DNA of 64,000 nucleotides, taken from contig DVLL01000001.1 in assembly GCA_018715525.1 (NCBI GenBank), forward strand, positions 1-64,000. Direction: 5' to 3'. The position numbers and the translations under genes were made by a program. Numbering within the stretch: position 1 is the first letter of the stretch; the number at the start of each line of letters is the position of its first letter. Shown piece by piece: positions 14,882-24,584 of this stretch. The notes beneath the pieces were generated by a model. It had not been told where the DNA came from. It saw only the letters and a program-made list of their open reading frames with translations, and ran no database searches. Source of the stretch: Candidatus Faeciplasma pullistercoris. Its GTDB lineage: Bacteria > Bacillota > Clostridia > Oscillospirales > Ruminococcaceae.

Positions 14882-14910
14882 TGGATTTTCGCAGAAAGAT
14901 ATAGTATAAT
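14882..14910 (+). promoter_or_regulatory. Possible promoter of the recombinase operon
   Basis: TATAAT at 14905-14910 with a weak -35 (TGGATT, 17-nt spacer), 77 nt before the first recombinase ATG. Confidence 0.4.
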
Positions 14911-14986
14911 AATGACGGACAAAAAATCAGCGAAGCTCCGTTTGCTGGAGAGGCTTGACCTCAAAAATAAAAGGAGTGGCGCAGTT

Positions 14987-16720
14987 ATGCAAAAACTGAA
15001 TGATAAACTATATCGTGCCGCCATCTACCTAAGATTATCGCAGGAAGATGGCGACATTTCTGTTTCTGGCAAAAACGAGAGTAATAGTATCTCAACTCAG
15101 CGTGACCTCATTCACGCCTACCTGCAGAAACAGCCCGACATTATGTACGTTACAGAGTTCTGTGACGATGGTTACACCGGAACCAATTTTGACAGACCGG
15201 ACTTTGAAAAGATGATGACCGCCGTTCGTGAGAAAAAGGTCGATTGCATTGTTGTAAAAGACCTCTCCCGTTTCGGTCGTGACTACATCGAAGCAGGCAA
15301 ATACATTCAAAAGATTTTCCCGATGCTCGGTATTCGCTTCATAGCAATCAATGACGGCTATGACTCTGCTGACACCGGAAATCAGACTAACGATTTCGTT
15401 CTTCCTTTCAAGAACCTAATCAACGATTCCTACTGCCGAGACATTTCTATCAAGTCTCGTACCAATCTGGAAGTGAAGCGAAGGAACGGAGAGTTCGTAA
15501 ACAACTTTGCTGTTTATGGCTATATGCGTTCTCCCGACGATAAGCACAAGCTGATTGTCGATGAAGAAGCTGCCGTTGTCGTTCGTAACATCTTTAACTG
15601 GAAACAGGACGGATGGAACGCTCTGCAGATAGCCAACCACCTTAACAAGCTCCACGTTCCGTCTCCGATGGAATATAAGAGAAAGTGCGGTCAGAATTAT
15701 CGCACGGGCTTCAAGACCAAAACCACCGCACAATGGAGTGCCGTTGCGGTTCTCCGTATTCTCAAAAATGCGGTCTATACTGGTGTGTTGGAGCAAGGCA
15801 AGACCACGACCCCAAACTATAAAGTAAAAATGAGGGTTTACAAGGATGAGTCCAAATGGGCACGAGTTGAAAACGCTCACGAGGCTATCATCACCCCTGC
15901 ACAGTTTGAACTTGTTCAGCAGGTGCTCGGAATGGACACCTGCAGAGCTGAGAGCAACGATGAAATCTATCCGTTCTCCGGTTTGATTTACTGTGCCGAT
16001 TGTCAAAACCCTATGCTCCACCGCACAGCGACCACAAGCGGCAAAAAGTATCACTATTATGTGTGTTCCGGTAACAAGCGTGACAAGAATAGCTGTACGA
16101 CCCATAATATTAGATGCGACTTGGTTGAATCCGTAGTCCTCGCAACCGTTCAAGCTCACATCAATCTGGCAATCGACATTGACGATGCTATGAGCCAAAT
16201 GGAAGCTCTCGATTGGGAGCAGAGAGAGGTTCGTAAAATCAATGCTCAGATTTCCGCTATGGAGCTTGACGTGGAGAAATATAGCCGTATCAAGTTAGAA
16301 CTTTACGAGGACTTGAAAGGCGGTTTGATTTCCAAAGAGGAGTATCATTCTTTCAAAGAAGATTATTACCTCCGTATCCAATCCATCAAGCAGCAGGTTT
16401 CCCACCTTGTAAGTCAGCGCAACGCCATTGAGGGCGGCTTGACGAGTGCCCAGGGGTGGTTCGCACAGTTCCGACAGTATGAAAACATAGAAAAGCTGAC
16501 CCGCAACACCATTGTCAGCTTGATAGAGCGTGTTGAGGTTGACGACAACAAAGACATTAACGTAAAGTTCCGACACGCTGACCAATTTGCCGCAGCTCTT
16601 GAATATCTGGAACTGCAGAAGCAAAGGCAAAGCAAAATAATCACGATAAAGGAGGCTGGCTGGTATGGCAAGAACATCCCGCAAACAGCAAATTCCGTCG
16701 CTCAGTCAGTCTCGTACTGA
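14987..16720 (+). CDS. Large serine recombinase 1
   Basis: 577 residues from ATG at 14987 with AAAGGAG ~10 nt upstream; the frame extends 25 codons further without a good site. Resolvase domain ~8-160 with the catalytic Ser18 in YLRLSQED, Arg in KDLSRFGRDY; 'recombinase' DNA-binding domain ~170-300 (GYMRSPDDKHKLIVDEEA); zinc ribbon at CADCQNPMLHR...CSGNKRDKNSC; then a long coiled coil. Large serine recombinases integrate and excise elements at short att sites without host factors. It overlaps the second recombinase gene by 56 nt, so the two are translationally linked. Confidence 0.95.
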   Translation: MQKLNDKLYRAAIYLRLSQEDGDISVSGKNESNSISTQRDLIHAYLQKQPDIMYVTEFCDDGYTGTNFDRPDFEKMMTAVREKKVDCIVVKDLSRFGRDYIEAGKYIQKIFPMLGIRFIAINDGYDSADTGNQTNDFVLPFKNLINDSYCRDISIKSRTNLEVKRRNGEFVNNFAVYGYMRSPDDKHKLIVDEEAAVVVRNIFNWKQDGWNALQIANHLNKLHVPSPMEYKRKCGQNYRTGFKTKTTAQWSAVAVLRILKNAVYTGVLEQGKTTTPNYKVKMRVYKDESKWARVENAHEAIITPAQFELVQQVLGMDTCRAESNDEIYPFSGLIYCADCQNPMLHRTATTSGKKYHYYVCSGNKRDKNSCTTHNIRCDLVESVVLATVQAHINLAIDIDDAMSQMEALDWEQREVRKINAQISAMELDVEKYSRIKLELYEDLKGGLISKEEYHSFKEDYYLRIQSIKQQVSHLVSQRNAIEGGLTSAQGWFAQFRQYENIEKLTRNTIVSLIERVEVDDNKDINVKFRHADQFAAALEYLELQKQRQSKIITIKEAGWYGKNIPQTANSVAQSVSY

Positions 16721-18368
16721 GCAAACAAAACTCTATAATGTAGCAATTTACGCTCGTCTGTCCGTAGAGGATAACGGAAAGGACTCCGACTCTATCGAAA
16801 GTCAGATTGAGTATTTGGAGGACTATATCGCAAACGACCCCACAATGCGTAAGGCTGCCGTGTTCATCGACAACGGCTTCACCGGCACAAACTTTATGAG
16901 ACCCGAATTTCAGCGTATGATAGATGCGGCTCGTCTCGGTGACATCAACTGTGTTGTGGTAAAAGACCTTTCTCGTCTTGGCAGAAACTATGTTGAGACA
17001 GGAGAGTTCTTGGAAAAGGTCTGTCCGTTCATCGGTCTGCGATTTATCGCCGTAAACGACAACTACGACTCCGAGGGTGTAACAAACAACTCCCATCTGG
17101 CAGCATCTCTCTCCAATATCATCAACGATTTCTACGCAAGAGACATTTCCCGTAAAGTCTTTTCTGCCTTGAAAACGAAGATGGAGAACGGCGAGTATAT
17201 CGGTGCTTGGGAAAAGTATGGCTATCTTAAAGACCCCGATAATAAAAACAAGCTCATCGTGAACCCCGAAACTGCTCCTATCGTCAAGCAGATTTTCCTT
17301 TGGAGAAGTGAAGGTATGAGCTATATGGGTATCAATAAGAAACTCAACGAAATGGGCGTACTCTCACCTGGGCAGTACAAAGCGGAGCGTGGTATTGTTA
17401 CCAACAATAATAAGAAATCTCGTGTTATCCTTTGGAACAAGCACGTCGTTACGGACATTTTGAAAGACATTACCTATATCGGGCATCTGGCACAGCGTAA
17501 GACCACTCAATGCCTTTATGCAGGCGTTCAATACAGCCGTGTGGATGAAAATGATTGGGTGATTGCATACAACACCCACGAACCGATTATCGACCAGGAC
17601 TTGTTTGACAAGGTACAGGAAATCAATCGTGCCACCTTGGAGAGAACGAAAGCCAACAGCGGCAAGTACGACCATCTTCCCAAGGCAAAGAACATCTACG
17701 GTGCAAAGCTCGTCTGTGCCGATTGCGGTGCGAGAATTAAGCTCCATCGTTCTTTCAGCACAAAGAAAGATAAGGTGTATTTTACCTTTAATTGTCCGAC
17801 CTACGGAGAGCACGGCAAAACCGGATGCACAAGTAGAGTGAAGCGCAAGGCGGAACTGGACGAGGCGGTTGTCCATTCAATCCGAACTCAAATGGATATG
17901 TTTATGGACTCTGCTCATATCATCAAAAGTCTGCTTGCACAAAAACAGGCTATCAACAAGGGGGCTTCTCGTAAGAGACAAAAGACCTCCTTGAATGTCA
18001 AAATCAAAAATCTTCGCTCTGCAATATCCACGCTCTACGTTGATATGAAAGACGGGCTTTTGACCGACGAAGAATATCTGATGCAGAAAGAAAAGTACCA
18101 AGCCGAGATAGCCGAGCTTGAACATACTTTAGGCGAGCTGAACCGTGACGATAGCGACACGGAGGAACAGCTCATCGGTACAAAACGCTGGGCGGCTATC
18201 GTTGAGGAATATTCCGAAGCGACAGAGCTAACCGAAGGTATGCTGAACGCTTGTGTGGAGCTGATAAGGGTTCACGCAGACGGTTCACTTGAAATCACGT
18301 TTAACTATATGGAGGAGTTCAAAGAGCTGCTTCAAACGACAGAACGGCTTAGAAAGGAGGTGGCATAA
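16665..18368 (+). CDS. Large serine recombinase 2
   Basis: 567 residues starting inside the end of gene 1, with AAAGGAGG upstream. Catalytic Ser33 in YARLSVED, Arg in KDLSRLGRNY, recombinase domain with YGYLKDPDNKNKLIVNPETA, zinc ribbon CADCGARIKLHR...CPTYGEHGKTGC, and a C-terminal coiled coil (~440-500). It is clearly related to its neighbours but not a recent duplicate. Triplets of serine recombinases are known at the end of several Firmicutes integrative and conjugative elements, where all three may be needed for recombination. Confidence 0.95.
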   Translation: MARTSRKQQIPSLSQSRTEQTKLYNVAIYARLSVEDNGKDSDSIESQIEYLEDYIANDPTMRKAAVFIDNGFTGTNFMRPEFQRMIDAARLGDINCVVVKDLSRLGRNYVETGEFLEKVCPFIGLRFIAVNDNYDSEGVTNNSHLAASLSNIINDFYARDISRKVFSALKTKMENGEYIGAWEKYGYLKDPDNKNKLIVNPETAPIVKQIFLWRSEGMSYMGINKKLNEMGVLSPGQYKAERGIVTNNNKKSRVILWNKHVVTDILKDITYIGHLAQRKTTQCLYAGVQYSRVDENDWVIAYNTHEPIIDQDLFDKVQEINRATLERTKANSGKYDHLPKAKNIYGAKLVCADCGARIKLHRSFSTKKDKVYFTFNCPTYGEHGKTGCTSRVKRKAELDEAVVHSIRTQMDMFMDSAHIIKSLLAQKQAINKGASRKRQKTSLNVKIKNLRSAISTLYVDMKDGLLTDEEYLMQKEKYQAEIAELEHTLGELNRDDSDTEEQLIGTKRWAAIVEEYSEATELTEGMLNACVELIRVHADGSLEITFNYMEEFKELLQTTERLRKEVA

Positions 18369-19939
18369 TGCCGAAAGCAGTAGCAATCTATTTGAGACTT
18401 TCCCAAGAGGATGTCGATGTTCGGCGTAATGCCGCCAAGGACGAGAGCAACAGTATCTCGGCACAGCGTAATCTGATAACGAGACACCTCGACCAAAACC
18501 CCGAACTTGCAGAGCTTCCTCGCTTGGAGTTCTGCGACGACGGCTTCTCCGGTACGAATTTTGAGAGACCCGAATTTCAGCGTATGATTGAGCTTGCCAA
18601 GCAAGGTGAAATCTGCTGTATCGTCGTAAAAGACCTCTCCCGTTTTGGTCGTGACTATCTGGAGGTTGGCGACTACCTGGAGCACATCTTTCCGTTCCTC
18701 GGTATCCGCTTCAAGTCCATCAACGACCATTACGACAGCAAGAACCACGACGGCAAGACTATCGGTATGGACGTGGCGTTCCGTAACCTCGTCTATGACT
18801 ATTACAGCAAAGACCTCTCCTCTAAAGTCAAGACAGCGATGCGCTCCAAACAGGAAAAGGGCGAGTTTATCACTTGCTTTACTTACGGCTATAAACCCTC
18901 ACCGGAGAATAAGCATAAGATGATTATTGACGAGCCTGCAGCAGAGATTGTCCGTGAGATTTTCGATGCGGTTATTGCAGGCAAGACCACGAGTGAGATT
19001 GCCGCAGACCTCAACACAAGAGGCGTTCCTACGCCACAGGCTCACAAGGGCGTGAAGCGTAGATTCGAGACCATCCCTCAATGGACTCACCCTCGTATCG
19101 TCTATATGATACGCAATATTAAGTACACGGGCGTAATGACCAACCATACACGAGAGAGCCGTCATATCCGAGATAAGAACCAAAGACGAGTTCCCGTAGA
19201 GGAATGGATTATCCACCCCGATGCACACGAAGCTATTATCCCTCGTGACAAATGGGAGCTTGCGAACGAAATGCTCCGCAACCCCAAGAAAGTAAAAAAG
19301 GCTGTCCTTGAACAGCCCGACAGAGTTTATTATTGTGCTCATTGTGGCAGAAAGCTCCGCAAGACCTACGGTTCAGACCAGTATTATTCCTGTGTTTCTT
19401 CCAAGTATCAACAAGACAGCGTGTGTTCCGACATTCGCCTCAAAAGAAGCGAAATGGAAGATATTCTCGTTGAAGCACTTCGGGCACAGATAAACTTTAT
19501 TAAGCAGAACACACCTACCGAAAAGAAGGAAAAGCGTTCTGCAAGCGTGGAGTGCTACAAGGCAATCACGCAAATCGAAAAAGAGATTGCACAGCTTCCC
19601 AATAAGAAACTGGAACGCTATGAAGCCTATCGCTCCGGTGAAATCAGCCGTGAGGATTTCATCAAATCAAAGGATGCACTTTCTGTAAAAGCCGACGAAC
19701 TCACGGCAAAGAAGGAACAGCTTGAAAAGGAATACCAAGCTCTGCTCAAAGCCAAACAGCAAGAGGCTGAAACGGAGTCAGAGGTTGCCCAGGCTGAACA
19801 GGTTCTTGCCGACTTCGATGCAGGTTTGCGTGAGCATCTGTACGAAGCAATCGAGCGAGTAATCGTAACCTCAAACGAGCAAATCGAGATTGAATGGGTA
19901 TTTGCAGACATCTTCACTCAGAAGGAAGAATACTGCTGA
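18368..19939 (+). CDS. Large serine recombinase 3
   Basis: 523 residues; its ATG overlaps the TAA of gene 2 by one base. Catalytic Ser12 in YLRLSQED, Arg in KDLSRFGRDY, recombinase domain with YGYKPSPENKHKMIIDEPA, zinc ribbon CAHCGRKLRK...CVSSKYQQDSVC and a Lys/Glu-rich coiled coil (~400-480). It is the terminal gene of the element; the stop lies ~150 bp from the junction with spoVT, the usual place for an element integrase. Confidence 0.95.
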   Translation: MPKAVAIYLRLSQEDVDVRRNAAKDESNSISAQRNLITRHLDQNPELAELPRLEFCDDGFSGTNFERPEFQRMIELAKQGEICCIVVKDLSRFGRDYLEVGDYLEHIFPFLGIRFKSINDHYDSKNHDGKTIGMDVAFRNLVYDYYSKDLSSKVKTAMRSKQEKGEFITCFTYGYKPSPENKHKMIIDEPAAEIVREIFDAVIAGKTTSEIAADLNTRGVPTPQAHKGVKRRFETIPQWTHPRIVYMIRNIKYTGVMTNHTRESRHIRDKNQRRVPVEEWIIHPDAHEAIIPRDKWELANEMLRNPKKVKKAVLEQPDRVYYCAHCGRKLRKTYGSDQYYSCVSSKYQQDSVCSDIRLKRSEMEDILVEALRAQINFIKQNTPTEKKEKRSASVECYKAITQIEKEIAQLPNKKLERYEAYRSGEISREDFIKSKDALSVKADELTAKKEQLEKEYQALLKAKQQEAETESEVAQAEQVLADFDAGLREHLYEAIERVIVTSNEQIEIEWVFADIFTQKEEYC

Positions 19940-20020
19940 TTTTGAGCAAAATGAAGGTTTTGCCCCTATTATAACACGAGCACCCCACCAAGACCGCACC
20001 TGTCGAGAGAAGTCGAAAAC

Positions 20021-20054
20021 GGTCAAAACCCTTGCGAAATCAAAGGTTTTGACC
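20021..20054. repeat. Inverted repeat near the right end of the element
   Basis: GGTCAAAACC (20021-20030) and GGTTTTGACC (20045-20054) are exact inverted copies 14 nt apart, between the last recombinase and the spoVT junction. They may be a recombinase-binding or terminator structure. Confidence 0.55.
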
Positions 20055-20079
20055 AAATGTAAATTTTTTTGCTTCTCTC

Positions 20080-20601
20080 TTGACACGTCGAGATGATTTA
20101 GGCAGGGTCGTCATCCCGAAGGAAATACGCCGCACCATGCGTATAAGGGAGGGCGACCCTCTTGAGATATATACAAACAGCGACGGCGAGGTAATATTCA
20201 AGAAATATTCGCCGATAAACGAGATGTCCCGAAGCGCAGGCTCGGCGGCAGACGTGATACACAAGCTCGGCGGCACGCCGGTCGTGATATTCGACAGGGA
20301 TCATGTGGTTGCGGTGTCCGGAATGCAGCGCAGGGAGTACGCTGAAAGAAGGATATCGCCCGCGCTCGAGGAGCTGCTCGAAAGGCGAAAAAGCTGGCTT
20401 TATGACGGCGACGGAAAGCCGATACTGCCGGTGGAGGGAGTGCAAAAAAACGCGCTTGCGATAGCTCCGATAATTGCTTCCGGAGACATTGCCGGCGCTG
20501 TATGCTTTATGGCCGGAGACACTCCCTCAAAAGGTACCCAGCTTCAGCTTACGCTCGCTCAGACGGCGGCAATGTTCCTCGCAAGGCAGCTTGAGGAATA
20601 G
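20080..20601 (+). pseudogene. spoVT: spoVT interrupted at its 5' end by the element
   Basis: Stage V sporulation protein T, an AbrB-type DNA-binding regulator with a GAF-like C-terminal domain that controls forespore sigma-G genes. The AbrB half (DDLGRVVIPKEIRRTMRIREGDPLEI) and the GAF-like half (to AMFLARQLEE) are intact, and the body matches the usual ~180-residue protein. However, the first ~10 codons, promoter and ribosome site are replaced by element DNA. A TTG at 20080 keeps frame (xTRRDDLGR) but has no Shine-Dalgarno and gives one residue fewer than the normal VRRIDDLGR. It is therefore probably silent while the element is present, and restored by precise excision. Confidence 0.85.
20084..20097. 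mobile_element. Right junction (attR) of the mobile element in spoVT
   Basis: To the right, the DNA codes for DDLGRVVIPKEIRR, the invariant start of the SpoVT AbrB domain. To the left, the expected MKATGIVRRI codons and ribosome site are absent and element DNA (recombinase operon) begins. The break lies at or just before GATGATTTAGG (20087-20097). TCGAGA occurs at the break (20084-20089) and also at 20003-20008. The left junction lies outside the window. The exact core dinucleotide cannot be set without the empty site. Confidence 0.75.
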
Positions 20602-20693
20602 CTGGATTATAAGCATTGCCATTGGCATTGCCTTTGGCGTGGAGAGCGCAAGAGCGTTAGAATATATAGCAAGCTAAAAGCAAGCAGAACATT

Positions 20694-20736
20694 AAGCCTC
20701 CTGCCTGACCGCTTTATTCGGTCTGACAGGAGGCTT
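20694..20736. terminator. Bidirectional terminator between spoVT and pgsA
   Basis: AAGCCTCCTG...CTGACCG pairs with CGGTCTGACAGGAGGCTT across a 7-nt loop, with short A/T runs on both sides; the two genes converge here. Confidence 0.85.
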
Positions 20737-20765
20737 TGCCCGTTTATATATATTTATTTTCAGGA

Positions 20766-21335
20766 TCACTCGTTCGGGTCTATCGCCTTTCTGTACGCCC
20801 AGAGGTACTGAATACCCGAGCCGGCGGTAAGAGCAGCGCTTATCCATATGAGAACAGCGTCTGATATCGCGAGTACATCGCCCGAAATCTCCAGCCCTGC
20901 CATATCTATGCCGTGTGTGAAAAGTATCAGACATATGGCTATCATTGAAAACGCGGTCTTAAGCTTGCCGAACCATCCCGCAGCGACAACTATGCCGTCT
21001 CCAGACTTGACCACAAGCCTGAGCGCGGAGACCATGAACTCTCTGAAAAGTATTATCATCACCGGCACCGAGCCTACCCATCCGAGCTCAACAAAGACCA
21101 GCAGAGCAGCCATAACCAGCGCCTTGTCGGCCAGAGGGTCTAAAAATTTGCCGAAGTTGGTGATGAGGTGGCGGCTTCTCGCTATTTTTCCGTCTAACAT
21201 GTCTGTCAGAGACGCGAGCGCGAAGATGAGGAGCGCTATAAGCAGGTTGTATTCCCAAAAATGCCAAAGCGCGAAAAGAACGAATGCCGGTATCATAAAT
21301 ACCCTTAAAAGGGTGAGTTTGTTGGGCAGATTCAC
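20766..21335 (-). CDS. pgsA: CDP-diacylglycerol-glycerol-3-phosphate 3-phosphatidyltransferase
   Basis: 189 residues, integral membrane protein with several hydrophobic segments. It carries the CDP-alcohol phosphotransferase motif D-G-x2-A-R-x8-G-x3-D-x3-D as LDGKIARSRHLITNFGKFLDPLADK. It makes phosphatidylglycerophosphate, the first committed step to phosphatidylglycerol. It follows rimO by 16 nt, the common Firmicutes order recA-recX-rimO-pgsA. Confidence 0.93.
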   Translation of the reverse strand: MNLPNKLTLLRVFMIPAFVLFALWHFWEYNLLIALLIFALASLTDMLDGKIARSRHLITNFGKFLDPLADKALVMAALLVFVELGWVGSVPVMIILFREFMVSALRLVVKSGDGIVVAAGWFGKLKTAFSMIAICLILFTHGIDMAGLEISGDVLAISDAVLIWISAALTAGSGIQYLWAYRKAIDPNE

Positions 21336-21351
21336 GGTTTCTCCTCCCTGA

Positions 21352-22692
21352 TTACGGCTGCTTCGCCGAATATTCTACCTCTCCCAAGAGGTCATAGTCC
21401 ATTATGTCTGTGATTTTTACCATGAGGTATTCGCCGACAGTCGGCTTAACCGCCGCGGTGAAGAATATCTTCCCGTCTATCTCGGGAACCTCTCCTTCGC
21501 TCCTGCCGTACCAGCACTCTGCGTACCTGTCAAAGCCCTCCACGACAACCTCAAGCGTCCTGCCTATCTGCTTGGCGATGAGCTCATCGTTAATGAGCAT
21601 CTGCTCCTGCATGACTATGTCCGCGCGGCGGGCTTTTTCATCCTCGTCGAGCTGATCGGAAAGCCGAGCCGCCGGGGTGCCCTCCTCGCAGGAGTAGGCG
21701 AAGCAGCCGAGCCGGTCAAACTTCATTTCCTTGACAAACTCGCAAAGCTTCTCAAACTGCTCCTCGGTCTCGCCCGGGAAACCCGCTATAAGCGTTGTCC
21801 TTATGATTATGCCGGGTATTTTTTTCCTCAGCTTGGCTATCAGAGCCCTTATCTCAGCCTCGGAGGAGAGGCGGTTCATTCTTTTGAGTACCTCGTCGCA
21901 GCAATGCTGGATAGGTATGTCGAGATACTTGACGCACTTTGGCTCGGAGGCGATTACTTCTATCAGCTCGTCGGTTATCCTCTCCGGGTAGGAGTACAGC
22001 GTCCTTATCCACTTGAGTCCGTCGATTTTGCAAAGCTCTCTTAAAAGCTCGGGCAGCATTCCCTTGCCGTATATATCCTCGCCGTAGCGAGTGGTATCCT
22101 GCGCCACAAGGATTATTTCCTTGAAGCCGACCTTGGCGAGCCATTTCGCCTCGTCAATGACGCTTTCCATTTTTCTCGAGCGGTACTTTCCCCTGATGTA
22201 GGGTATAGCGCAGTAGGTGCAGTGGTTTGAGCAGCCCTCGGCTATTTTTATGTAGGCGTAGGTCTCGGTGGATATTATCCTCCTCGAGTCTATCACCAGC
22301 GAGTACTTGTCCCCGTAGAAGTTCACCTTCTCGCCTGAATACACCCTTTTTATTATCTCGCCGAGGAGCTCGTTTGCTCCGAGCCCCAAAACCGCGTCCA
22401 CCTCGGGAATTTCCTTTGATATCTCGTCGCGATATCTTTCGCTGAGGCAGCCTGTCACGATGATGCTTTTTATCCTGCCCTCGTTTTTCAGCGTGACAAA
22501 CTCCAAAATCGTGTCTATCGCTTCCTGCTTGGCTGATTCTATAAATCCGCAGGTGTTTATGATAACTACCTCGGCAAGAGCGGCGTCAGGCTCTATCTCA
22601 TAACCCTCCTCGCGGAGGTTGTAAAGCATGTGCTCGGCGTCCACCTGGTTCTTGGGGCAGCCCAGAGACACCATTCCAACGCGAATGGCCAT
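21352..22692 (-). CDS. rimO: Ribosomal protein S12 methylthiotransferase RimO
   Basis: 446 residues. N-terminal UPF0004 domain with MVSLGCPKNQVDAEHML and NTCGFIESAKQEAID (three cluster cysteines), radical-SAM CxxxCxxC as EGCSNHCTYCAIPYIRGKYRSR, and a C-terminal TRAM domain (~375-440). It is a two-cluster radical SAM enzyme that methylthiolates an Asp of ribosomal protein S12. The CPKN and YRSR motifs separate it from MiaB. Confidence 0.95.
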   Translation of the reverse strand: MAIRVGMVSLGCPKNQVDAEHMLYNLREEGYEIEPDAALAEVVIINTCGFIESAKQEAIDTILEFVTLKNEGRIKSIIVTGCLSERYRDEISKEIPEVDAVLGLGANELLGEIIKRVYSGEKVNFYGDKYSLVIDSRRIISTETYAYIKIAEGCSNHCTYCAIPYIRGKYRSRKMESVIDEAKWLAKVGFKEIILVAQDTTRYGEDIYGKGMLPELLRELCKIDGLKWIRTLYSYPERITDELIEVIASEPKCVKYLDIPIQHCCDEVLKRMNRLSSEAEIRALIAKLRKKIPGIIIRTTLIAGFPGETEEQFEKLCEFVKEMKFDRLGCFAYSCEEGTPAARLSDQLDEDEKARRADIVMQEQMLINDELIAKQIGRTLEVVVEGFDRYAECWYGRSEGEVPEIDGKIFFTAAVKPTVGEYLMVKITDIMDYDLLGEVEYSAKQP

Positions 22693-22716
22693 ACATAAGT
22701 CACTCCTTATTGCAAT

Positions 22717-23325
22717 TTATTCCGTAGTCAGCCGCTTTATAGCGGAGTTGATCTCGTCATAGGAGTAGCCGAGCCGCAAAAGACCGGCTCTGAGCCTTCG
22801 CTCTCCCTTTTCGTCGCCGATACAGCCGGGGTACTTTTTTTCGATAACCTCGAGGATACGGCAGTCTGAGCCCTCCTCATACTCCGCAAGCGCCTCGTCT
22901 ATCAGCTCCCGGGGTATTCCCCGCCTTTTGAGCTCCTCCTGCGCGCGGTACAAGCCGTATTTCTTGGCAAGGCAGAGCTGCTCGGCAAGGTGCTTGGCGT
23001 ATCTTCTGTCGTCGATGCAGCCGAGCTCACAAAGCCGGTTTACGACCTCGTAGCATATGTCCTCCGGGTAGCTCGCCTCAAGCTTTTTATACAGCTCGAC
23101 ATAGGAGTAGTCCCGCGAGTCAAGAAGATAAAGAGCTCTCTCCTTGGCTTTTCTGAGGGTGTTTGCCGTTATCGCCTCGGAAACTCTTTCATAGGAAAGC
23201 TCCGTTCCCTCGAGCAGCCCGTATTCCGCCGCAACGCCGGAGTCAATAAACACCGGCTCGCCCTCGGAGAGGGTTATTCTGACGGTTTTGCCCTTGTACG
23301 GCTCGACACTCAAGACGGTAACCAT
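22717..23325 (-). CDS. recX: Regulatory protein RecX
   Basis: 202 residues, beginning 3 nt after the recA stop. It has the usual three-helix repeats: ALYLLDSRDYSYVELYKKLEASYPEDICYEVVNRLCELGCIDDRRYAKHLAE, and KKYGLYRAQEELKRRGIPRELIDEAL. It binds RecA filaments and limits recombinase activity. The N-terminal ~60 residues (VEPYKGKTVRITLSEGEPVFID) are the extension seen in Firmicutes RecX. Confidence 0.93.
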   Translation of the reverse strand: MVTVLSVEPYKGKTVRITLSEGEPVFIDSGVAAEYGLLEGTELSYERVSEAITANTLRKAKERALYLLDSRDYSYVELYKKLEASYPEDICYEVVNRLCELGCIDDRRYAKHLAEQLCLAKKYGLYRAQEELKRRGIPRELIDEALAEYEEGSDCRILEVIEKKYPGCIGDEKGERRLRAGLLRLGYSYDEINSAIKRLTTE

Positions 23326-23328
23326 CCG

Positions 23329-24543
23329 TTATCCCTCTGCCGGGGCAAACTCGTCAAAGTCCTCGTCGTCCGGCTCTACCGTCACCGACGGCTTGGGAGC
23401 GCCGGACTGTCCGGATGTCCCCGAGGATGCGGCTCCGGAAGAGGCTGCCGCAGACGCGGCTTCTCCGAGCGCGGCTGCCTTCTTGTTCTTTCTTGACGCC
23501 ATGACGAGGCTGTCCTTCTGCTCCTTGACCTTAGCCTCTATTTCAGCCAGCAGCTCAGGATTGGAGGAAAGATAATCCTTTGTGTTGTCTCTTCCCTGAC
23601 CTATCTTGTTGCCCTCATAGCTGAACCACGCGCCCGCCTTGTGGATGATATCCAGCTCGGCGGCGATATCAAGTATCTCGCCGACGCGGGATATTCCCTT
23701 GCCGTACATAATATCGAACTCGGCTTCCTTGAAGGGTGGAGCCACCTTGTTCTTGACCACCTTGCACCTTGTGCGGTTGCCTATCACCTCGGCGCCGTTC
23801 TTTATCGCCTCTCCGCGCCTTACCTCTATCCTGACAGAGGCGTAGAATTTAAGCGCTCTGCCGCCGGGAGTGGTCTCGGGGTTGCCGTATACCACGCCGA
23901 TCTTCTCTCTTATCTGGTTTATGAATATTGCGACGCAGTTTGACTTGGATATGACGGCGGTGAGCTTTCTCATTGCCTGAGACATCAGCCTTGCGAGCTG
24001 TCCGACGTGGTTGTCTCCCATCTCTCCGTCGATTTCCGCCTTGGTGACCATTGCTGCGACCGAGTCGAGGACTATCACGTCTATCGCTCCTGAGCGCACC
24101 AGCGCCTCGGCTATTTCAAGAGCCTGCTCGCCGGAGTCGGGCTGGGAAACGAGCATCGAGTCTATATCCACGCCGAGCTGTGAGGCGTATACCGGGTCGA
24201 GGGCGTGCTCCACGTCTATAAACGCCACATCTCCGCCCATTTTCTGAGCCTCTGCGAGGATGTGGAGCGCGACGGTTGTTTTTCCGGAGCTCTCGGGACC
24301 GTATATCTCTACGATTCTTCCCCTCGGCACTCCGCCTATTCCCAAGGCCATGTCGAGGTTGAGCGAGCCGGTTGGTATGGCTTCGACATTCATTGTAGAG
24401 TTCTGACCCAGACGCATTACAGCGCCCGCACCGTACGCCTTTTCTATCTGGGCAATAGCGGTTTCAAGCGCCTTCCTCTTTTCTTCCTTTGACTGCGAGT
24501 TGTCGGGAACGCTCTTCTTGTCGACATTTTTCTTGATTGCCAT
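23329..24543 (-). CDS. recA: Recombinase RecA
   Basis: 404 residues; ATG with AGGAGG 9 nt upstream. Walker [10 protein letters not shown], Walker [12 protein letters not shown], loop L2 region [26 protein letters not shown], and the C-terminal domain ([18 protein letters not shown]). The last ~70 residues are a low-complexity Ala/Ser/Gly tail ending in an acidic [13 protein letters not shown]. It drives homologous recombination and SOS signalling. Its own promoter and two palindromes lie upstream. Confidence 0.97.
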   Translation of the reverse strand: MAIKKNVDKKSVPDNSQSKEEKRKALETAIAQIEKAYGAGAVMRLGQNSTMNVEAIPTGSLNLDMALGIGGVPRGRIVEIYGPESSGKTTVALHILAEAQKMGGDVAFIDVEHALDPVYASQLGVDIDSMLVSQPDSGEQALEIAEALVRSGAIDVIVLDSVAAMVTKAEIDGEMGDNHVGQLARLMSQAMRKLTAVISKSNCVAIFINQIREKIGVVYGNPETTPGGRALKFYASVRIEVRRGEAIKNGAEVIGNRTRCKVVKNKVAPPFKEAEFDIMYGKGISRVGEILDIAAELDIIHKAGAWFSYEGNKIGQGRDNTKDYLSSNPELLAEIEAKVKEQKDSLVMASRKNKKAAALGEAASAAASSGAASSGTSGQSGAPKPSVTVEPDDEDFDEFAPAEG

Positions 24544-24584
24544 ATTGACAGACCTCCTGATTCAAGCTTGTATACTAAGCGTGC

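Noticed and set aside
15416-16198. 260-codon antisense frame in serine recombinase 1
   Set aside because: Mirror frame of a clear recombinase gene, no ribosome site, no domain.
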